Of a stretch of 64,000 nucleotides of DNA, positions 58,511-64,000 are shown in pieces. The notes under the pieces were generated by a model. That model searched no databases and was not told the origin of the DNA. It saw only the letters and a list, made by a program, of their open reading frames with translations. Within the stretch, counting starts at the first letter, position 1. Every line of letters begins with the position of its first letter. The position numbers were made by a program, and so were the translations under genes. Source of the stretch: Symbiodinium natans (taxonomy: Eukaryota > Sar > Dinophyceae > Suessiales > Symbiodiniaceae); contig CAJNDS010000380.1 in the NCBI GenBank assembly GCA_905221605.1, forward strand, positions 912,156 to 976,155, read 5' to 3'.

Positions 58511-58711
58511 CACGGGTAGTTTTTAAGTATGGTTCTACGTACCCGAAATAGGGTTCTAGGGGGGTTTCTGAAAATGGGGAGTACCCCTTTTTCGAGGGTC
58601 CCTTCAAGGGGATTCTATTCTATTCGCGGCAGAAAAGGAAATGCCGATATGTATAGTTTCCATACTGAATACTAAAAGGCCTACTTATACTACCGATGAA
58701 CCTCCAAGTAT
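58511..58711. repeat. family A foldback interrupted by family E sequence
   Basis: Outer A-type arms (TTTAAGTATGGTTCTACG and CCGATGAACCTCCAAGTA) enclose GGGGTTTCTGAAAATGGGGA...GGGGATTCTATTCTATTC, an E-type half. Confidence 0.6.
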
Positions 58712-58907
58712 GGTTTCACTGCTCCTAGCAGGAAGTGGAAGAGCAAGCATCCGACGCTTAGGCATTGTTGATCTTACTTCTTGGTGCCCTTTCCTTGGCT
58801 ACTTCTTCATGCTGGATTCAGAAACGGATAGCTGGGGCATCTACTCTCAAATCTGCATAGGGGAGTCCCAGCTGTGGGGGCTCTCAGTAGTACAACACGG
58901 CTCTTAA
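58708..58907 (+). CDS. hypothetical protein
   Basis: ATG at 58710, immediately after the foldback. MVSLLLAGSGRASIRRLGIV then SWCPFLGYFFMLDSETDSWG. Ends TAA. Good composition. Confidence 0.45.
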
Positions 58908-58918
58908 GACCTTGACAA

Positions 58919-58976
58919 GCACTAAATTCAAACTTTACGGTCCCGGCCCGGTGGGCAACATCTATGAATCATTCGG
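58919..58976 (+). CDS. putative internal exon
   Basis: TKFKLYGPGPVGNIYESF followed by a GTGAGA donor. Confidence 0.5.
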
Positions 58977-59026
58977 GTGAGAAGGCGTTGGGTTTGGGGT
59001 TCATGGTTTAGCAGTTTGGGCTTCAG

Positions 59027-59104
59027 AACGACCAGCTCCGTCTGGAAGCCGAAGACAGCTTGGTGAACCGTCGATATCCGATATCGCAAACGCGGAAGGA
59101 TTGA
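59027..59104 (+). CDS. putative exon
   Basis: Follows GGCTTCAG. NDQLRLEAEDSLVNRRYPIS then QTRKD and TGA. Confidence 0.5.
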   Translation, partial: NDQLRLEAEDSLVNRRYPISQTRKD

Positions 59105-59307
59105 AGCCAGCCGCCTGCTGCCGGAACTATCGTGAAGCCTACACGAACAAACAGCCTGAAACCCAAACCATGAGGTGTGAACGCCCTAAACAATCTAAAC
59201 CATCCCAAAAGTCCCTGAATCCTACACCATTGGATGAGGGCCCTGAGGCTTTTGATCGAGGGCTCGGGCCTCAACCTAAACCCTAAACCCTAAACCCTAA
59301 ACCCTAG

Positions 59308-59381
59308 AGCTCCACCCGATCCGTAGGCCCAGGCCGAGTCGGAGGGCACCGCAGGCTGCGTGGGAGCACGGGACAGATTGA
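59308..59381 (+). CDS. putative exon
   Basis: CCTAG|AGCTCC. LHPIRRPRPSRRAPQAAWEH then GTD and TGA. C-strand heptamers left, G-strand heptamers right. Confidence 0.45.
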
Positions 59382-59390
59382 CGGTTTAGG

Positions 59391-59475
59391 GTTAGGGTTT
59401 AGGGTTTGGGGTTTAGGGTTTAGGGTTTAGGGTTTAGGGTTTAGGGTTTAGGGTTTAGGGTTTAGGGTTTAGGGC
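59391..59475. repeat. TTTAGGG array
   Basis: About eleven units, one TTTGGGG. Confidence 0.95.
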
Positions 59476-59480
59476 TTAGG

Positions 59481-59590
59481 GAGGTTCACGGGTAATGATA
59501 AGTAGGGTTATAAGTACTGTACCCTAAATAGGGTTATACGTAGAGTTACCATACTCATGACCTACGTGTAACTGCCCATGAACCTCCAAG
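59481..59590. repeat. foldback element, family A
   Basis: GAGGTTCACGGGTAATGATA at the left and GCCCATGAACCTCCAAG at the right. Confidence 0.8.
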
Positions 59591-59617
59591 TAGGATTCAG
59601 GGCCTAGGGATGTTTAG

Positions 59618-59681
59618 AGCCCTTGCTGCGGCGCGATGCGCTGCGAGAAGTGGCACACCCCCGAATCCAAAAAGTGCTCGG
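59618..59681 (+). CDS. putative internal exon
   Basis: TTTAG|AGCCC. EPLLRRDALREVAHPRIQKV then L, then GTTTAGGG. Confidence 0.45.
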
Positions 59682-60069
59682 GTTTAGGGTTTAGGGTTTG
59701 GGGTTCAGGGTTTAGGTCCTTAGGTTGTTTCAGGTTCGGGCGGAGGTGCCAGCACCTTCCGGAGCCTCACGCCTAACCCCGGAGGGTCATGATGGTTGGT
59801 TGCGCCTTCTTTTTTTTGCCGCATCATAGAGGATGGATGGCCATAAAGCCTGTGGCAAGACTGTGGATTAGACCAACCCGAACCACACGAACGGCCAACT
59901 TCAACACCTAAGACTCACCTCAGCAAAGTGTAGGCGGAGGCCGAAACAGGGTTGGAGAAGAGAGCTGCACATTTATTCTGAGGGTTTTAGTGTTTTTGGG
60001 TTCTTTCCGACCTAGATACCTAGATGTGCTGGGGAGCTTCACCACTGGGAAGGGCAGCCCTTTGAAAGT

Positions 60070-60261
60070 GTGTATTTCTCAGGGGTTCACGTCTTGTTTT
60101 TGACCTTCAGCGTCTTGGCAAGGCCCCGTGTGAAGGGGAGAGAAAGGGGATTCGTTAGCCGCCGCAGGCTTCCCCGCCACATCGTCACAAAGCCCGCGCC
60201 CAGACAAGGCGGACAACCGACCCTGGAACTCCAACTTGAGCAGTCTGCTATGGGACCATGA
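60070..60261 (+). CDS. hypothetical protein, basic
   Basis: A 63-codon frame. FSVLARPRVKGRERGFVSRR then HIVTKPAPRQGGQPTLELQL. Overlaps the ATG of the next small ORF at its TGA (ATGA overlap at 60258-60261). Confidence 0.4.
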   Translation: MYFSGVHVLFLTFSVLARPRVKGRERGFVSRRRLPRHIVTKPAPRQGGQPTLELQLEQSAMGP

Positions 60262-60428
60262 GCCCGGAATCTACACGACTACTGTCGCAGCTCCTACCCC
60301 GAATCATCTGGTGCCGGGTTGGGATTGTTGGTGAGTGCTGGTTGGGACATAGGCTCACCGATATTCTGTTGGTGCTGTTGTTTTTGGTTGTTTTTGGGTT
60401 GCTACTCGCAGTGGGCGATGACAAGTAG
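60258..60428 (+). CDS. small single-span membrane protein
   Basis: ATG at 60258, 56 codons, TAG at 60426. MSPESTRLLSQLLPRIIWCR, then LTDILLVLLFLVVFGLLLAV as a clear membrane segment, then GDDK. Could be a tail-anchored protein or the last exon of a longer one. Confidence 0.45.
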   Translation: MSPESTRLLSQLLPRIIWCRVGIVGECWLGHRLTDILLVLLFLVVFGLLLAVGDDK

Positions 60429-60525
60429 CCACGAACCCAACATCTCTAATTGAGGATTCCTCGACCCTGAGTCTTCTCTGAGGATCCCCTAAAGCCCTAA
60501 AACACACAGTTGACAGTTTCGGGTT

Positions 60526-60628
60526 GGGCTGTGCCCCCTTGTACAGTCCTTAATCGGGATTAAAACAGGGGTGGGGGGTGTTCTGTCATCCCTTTTACGG
60601 AGCTGTTAGTATAAAGTGGGAACATCCC
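60526..60628. repeat. foldback element, family B (diverged)
   Basis: GGGCTGTGCCCCCTTGTACA at the left, GCTGTTAGTATAAAGTGGGA and ACATCCC at the right. Confidence 0.65.
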
Positions 60629-60723
60629 TAAACCCTAAACCCTAAACCCCAAGCCCCAAACCCCAAACCCCAAACCCCAAACCCAAGCTTCAGGTATGCT
60701 CCGGGCCCCCCCCCCCCCCCCAG

Positions 60724-60799
60724 CTACGCTCAGCTGCGCTGCAAGGCCTACGAGGCTCCCGAGGTCATCCTCCAACCCATGCCGCGGAGGTGCGCCCGG
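60724..60799 (+). CDS. putative internal exon
   Basis: CCCCAG|CTAC...CCCGG|GTTTAG. YAQLRCKAYEAPEVILQPMP then RRCAR. The AYEAPEVIL piece recalls the APE region of protein kinases, but one exon is too little to claim it. Confidence 0.45.
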
Positions 60800-60873
60800 G
60801 TTTAGGGTTTAGGGTTTAGGGTTTAGGGTTTACGGTTTAGGGTTTAGGGTTTAGGGTTTAGGGTTTAGGGTTT
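60800..60873. repeat. TTTAGGG array
   Basis: About ten units with one TTTACGG. The last strong heptamer array before a heptamer-poor 3 kb. Confidence 0.95.
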
Positions 60874-61018
60874 AGAGTCCCCAAACCTCCGGAGGGCCAG
60901 CCCCAAATGGGGGTTACAACAATCAGGGACCCCTATACATATTCAACACCCAAATATAGTCGGATCCCCTTATAATAACGCGCCAGACAAACGTTCACGA
61001 GCGCGGAAACATGGGGGA

Positions 61019-61360
61019 ATGCTGAAAACGCTGCCCCTGCGGAGTGATTCGTACCGCACGGCACACAGCAAACCTCATCAAAAGGTGGGGATTTTTTCAG
61101 GGATTCGCTACTCCTTCCACGTGCAGAGCCGCTTAAAAGAGCCAATTGCTGTCATGCTTGGCATCGAAAAAGTGCGCAGGTTCGCACCCCAGAAGACCGG
61201 CACGTGCTGTACGATAAAGACGCAGAGCCTCAAGGATGGTTTTCAATCCAGGCTTCCGCAACAAGCGACGAGCAGAAAGCAGCGTGGTATGGGCAGTGCG
61301 TGGTGCCAACCTCAAGAATGGAAACGACGACGTAACAAGGGAACACATGCGAAAAAGTGA
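61019..61360 (+). CDS. hypothetical protein, basic, 113 codons
   Basis: SRLKEPIAVMLGIEKVRRFA in the middle, Lys/Arg/Gln-rich end. Lies upstream of the RT relic and could be part of that element. No domain recognised. Confidence 0.4.
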   Translation: MLKTLPLRSDSYRTAHSKPHQKVGIFSGIRYSFHVQSRLKEPIAVMLGIEKVRRFAPQKTGTCCTIKTQSLKDGFQSRLPQQATSRKQRGMGSAWCQPQEWKRRRNKGTHAKK

Positions 61361-61524
61361 AAACGTTGCCAAGTAGAAAGGGAAGAAGCATATAGATGAT
61401 CCTCGACATCAGTCATGGAAAATCGGGTGAAGCCATGGCCAGCAGGCACGCGAGTGTGAGCGGCAGCCCACGGAGTAAGATACATGGCTGGAAAGATCCA
61501 GGATGCTTGAGACCAAGCAGCAAT

Positions 61525-61622
61525 GTGTCAGGTTGATGTGGGGCCTCATGTGTCAGATTGGTGTGGACCTCATGTGTCAGGTTGGTGTGGACCTCATGTG
61601 TCAGGTTGGTGTTGACCTCATG
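61525..61622. repeat. 24-bp tandem repeat x about 4
   Basis: Unit CCTCATGTGTCAGGTTGGTG plus TGGA, four copies with small changes. Confidence 0.9.
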
Positions 61623-61908
61623 CCCCAGTATGCACTCACTTACCAAACGTAACTGACCCCCCCCCCCCCGCCCCCACCCTCCCCCCCAAAAGACACCGAA
61701 AAAAACATGGTTTTCGCTGGACGGAAAAGGCGCCCGTCGGCAGAATCATGTCATGGACTACTGGCACAAAAACACTGCTCTCTCTCTCTCTCTCTCTCTT
61801 TGTGTCTCTCTGTGTCTCTTTGTGTCTCTGTGTGTCTCTGTGTCTGTCTGTGTCGCTGTGTGTCTCCGTGTGTCTCTGTGTGTGTGTGTGGGTGTGTCTG
61901 CGCGTCTC

Positions 61909-62058
61909 TGTGAATCTGTGAATCTGTGAATCTGTGAATCTGTGAATCTGTGAATCTGTGAATCTGTGAATCTGTGAATCTGTGAATCTGTGAATCTGTG
62001 AATCTGTGAATCCGTGAATCCGTGAATCCGTGAATCTGTGAATCTGTGAATCTGTGAA
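61909..62058. repeat. TGTGAATC octamer array x about 18
   Basis: TGTGAATC repeated without gaps, three units TCCGTGAA-type. CT/GT simple repeats precede it (61,780-61,905) and follow it (62,059-62,120). Minus frames across it encode repeats of SQIHRFTD. Confidence 0.95.
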
Positions 62059-62129
62059 TGTGTGTGTGTGTGTGCGTGTCTGTGTCTGTGTCTGTGTCTG
62101 TGTGTGTGTGTCTGTGTGTGCGCGATATT

Positions 62130-63598
62130 GTCATTCCTTGGCGTGACGTGACTGAGTTTGAAGTGGTTTGTGACGATTTGGTGGGCTTCTTTAACTCGCT
62201 GCCAGTGGAGCGTATCCAACAGGCTGTTTGAGCTTGCTTGTCTGCAGTACTTCCAGAAACGACCATGCGCCGACTCAGATGCGTTTGTTTTCACAGTGAA
62301 TGATCGTCAAAAGTTCTCAGAAGGCCGGGTTTTGCGAGGCAAAGCACGGGTGTTTCGGAGTGCTGTGGTGCGGCAAATTTCGGCAGGAGATGTCAAGCAG
62401 ATTGTGGCGTTGTCTTTCCGCTTCTCCAAATTTACAATCATGTTTTCGACAGCGGCGAGGCTCTCCGACAGGAAACCAAAGAAGTCCCGCCCTTTGTAAC
62501 CTGACCGTGAGTGTTGAGGAAGCTATGTGGATTGCAAGCTTCGATGTTGAAACGTTGCATTTTTCACTGCAGCATTCAATTTTTAAAATATCTTTTTGGG
62601 GGCATTTTGGGGGCGCCTTCGCCCGCTTCTGAAGCCCTTCTTCGCCTCCACTTCTAAAGTTCAAAGCCCTTCAAGCTCTTAAAGCGCTTTTCAAGCCTGC
62701 AACTGCCCTTCAAGGGTTCACTTCTTCAACCTTTTCTTTTCAATTTGTATTTGTGAACTGAGTTCATTTTGCGGGCTCCAAGCCCTGCCATACTGGACCC
62801 AGCTCCCAAACCCAAAGTATAAAACACTTAAAGTCTGGTCCGTTGGATATGCGGCGTTCATGTTTTTGTTGTTTACGGCTGCCTTTGACAGAAGAATTGC
62901 TTTGGATTTTTCAATTCCAGATTTGAGTGGCAACTTTTTCTTTCCAAGTCTTAGTCCGTAGGCGCTCGATGATCATGTGCATCATGTCTTTTTCAACATC
63001 TCGTTAGCCAAGCAAAGACGCGGGAAAAGGCTCAAGCAATGTTCGCCAAGCACTAAGTTGAATATTTTGCCCCAAAGAAGAAGCGTGCAGATGCGCAGTG
63101 TCTTGGAAACTTGTGCTTGTTATTCTAGAAGAATTTGTGAAGGAGCCGCTGTACATCTGCATTATCGGTTACAGAGGCAAGAGGACCGCGCAAAAAGGTC
63201 CTGGAAAGCAATGTGTTGGTTTGGGAGGTATGTCGACAATCGTTTTCTTGTTTTCCCGCGAGATTTCCTGCAGAGTCATGCTTTTTCAATCCCTGGTGAG
63301 CCCGAATTTTTACCGCGATCCGGTGTGTCTCGAAGCGTGTGACGCTGGTGACGTGCTGGGGTGCGTGGTGGACGTCGAAGCGACAACTGTGGAATTTCGA
63401 ATTCCAAACGAGACCTGGCAGTATCGACCGGTGAACAGTGCAGGCTCGAGAAGAGTGAACTTGGCAGGCTACCGGTCACGGACATGCCTCATAAAACGGC
63501 AGTCTTTTCCGAAGAGTGTGGTTCAAAAGCAACTGCGTGAACTGGCAGGTATGTACACACGTTTTGGTTTCACTGATGACGATCTCAAGCGTGCGTGA
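62130..63598 (+). pseudogene. LINE-like reverse transcriptase relic, multiply frameshifted
   Basis: RT blocks appear in order but in different frames. Motif A-like CDDLVGFFNSLPVERIQQAV (62169-62228, then TGA). Next, VNDRQKFSEGRVLRGKARVF and DVKQIVALSFRFSKF (frame 62158-62499). Motif B-like QRRGSPTGNQRSPALCNL (62451-62504). Motif C RYVDNRFLVF (about 63227-63256). The thumb-like region SAGSRRVNLAGYRSRTCLIK to TAG-free end at 63598 (TGA at 63596). About 500 bp between B and C (62,560-63,060) has no RT similarity and may be an insertion. Not the same family as the YR element. Confidence 0.6.
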
Positions 63599-63599
63599 T

Positions 63600-63895
63600 G
63601 CGAGAATATTTGCGTGCTTCGATGGCTTTTGTGTGTGGGATGCCCTGGGACCAAGGGAAGCAGATGTTTGATCAATGCCGTGTTGTGACAAGCTTCGGTG
63701 CGTGTTGCAAATTTTGAACGCGTGTTTTCCGATTCGCAAGTTATTCTCAGCATGGGGCACCTGGGGAAAGGAATGGGGCAGGTGCCAATGAAGACCCCCA
63801 TCCTGACCCGTGATATAGGGGTGGGACGCCACCCCTACTTACCTGCTTTGAGATGTTCCGCTCCGTTCTGCATATTTTCTTGTCAACTTGACTCC
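63600..63895. other. unique DNA, no firm gene
   Basis: Downstream of the RT relic. Minus-strand frames at 63476-63832 and 63523-63801 are open but overlap the RT sequence and carry no recognised domain. Confidence 0.4.
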
Positions 63896-63900
63896 AACTC

Positions 63901-64000
63901 AAGTGTGTCCGTGTGTGTGTGTGTGTGCGTGTGCGTGTGCGTGTGCGTGTGCGTGCGCGTGCGCGTGCGCGTGCGCGTGCGCGTGCGCGTGCGCGTGCGC
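63901..64000. repeat. alternating GT/GC tract (window end)
   Basis: GTGTGT passing to GTGTGC and GCGTGC, strictly alternating purine/pyrimidine, a sequence type able to form Z-DNA. Continues beyond the window. Confidence 0.95.

Noticed and set aside
60724-60799. Protein kinase domain
   Set aside because: Only the short piece AYEAPEVIL recalls the APE motif; no other kinase motif is near.
61751-62294. 171- and 178-codon minus-strand ORFs with SQIHRFTD repeats
   Set aside because: Encoded by the TGTGAATC octamer array and GT/CT simple repeats; the plus strand carries RT similarity.
1-64000. tRNA, rRNA and CRISPR features
   Set aside because: No cloverleaf with conserved T-loop, no rRNA core segment and no spaced direct repeats of CRISPR type were noticed. 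A covariance-model scan could still find a tRNA.

Overview
The window looks like nuclear DNA of a dinoflagellate-type protist. This is inferred from several signs. TTTAGGG/CCCTAAA heptamers, intact or decayed, fill most non-coding DNA. Short GC-rich coding islands are separated by short introns, and some introns read as GA...AG flanked by direct repeats. Two unrelated reverse transcriptases both read YVDN at the catalytic box. GC-rich codons sit beside AT-rich microsatellites. No rRNA, tRNA or CRISPR array was seen. The species cannot be named from sequence alone.

Layout. From 1 to 18.6 kb: degenerate telomere-like DNA with small exon-like islands (50-110 bp), foldback elements, homopolymer runs and microsatellites. 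From 18,747 to 24,852: a complete 6.1-kb tyrosine-recombinase (YR) retrotransposon with split direct repeats, ordered A1, ORFs, B1, A2, B2. Its ORFs are a small cysteine/membrane protein, a gag-like protein, reverse transcriptase-RNase H, tyrosine recombinase and a methyltransferase-like domain. From 25 to 61 kb: more islands in telomere-like DNA. The best readable host genes are a GNAT-like N-acetyltransferase fragment (31,064-31,569) and a two-exon gene at 53,498-53,772. Perfect heptamer arrays lie at 35.7, 45.4 and 50.9 kb. The stretch 50,980-52,500 is free of heptamers: about 500 bp AT-rich, followed by an acidic C-terminal coding end. From 61 to 64 kb: heptamer-poor DNA with a frameshifted LINE-like reverse transcriptase relic, an 18-copy octamer array and a terminal GT/GC alternating tract.

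Two layers are interleaved. Host-like coding islands are bordered by AG on the left and often GT, GA or GC on the right, and the DNA between them (candidate introns) is telomere-like repeat. At least seven families of 80-180 bp imperfect palindromes sit in the same inter-island DNA. Where two neighbouring islands can be joined in frame (31.1/31.3 kb and 53.5/53.7 kb), the intervening segment has a 7- or 10-bp direct repeat at its ends, as expected for introns gained by insertion.

Most island calls rest on open frame, codon character and splice-like borders only, without homology, and their confidence is set accordingly. Frames and coordinates were worked out by eye.
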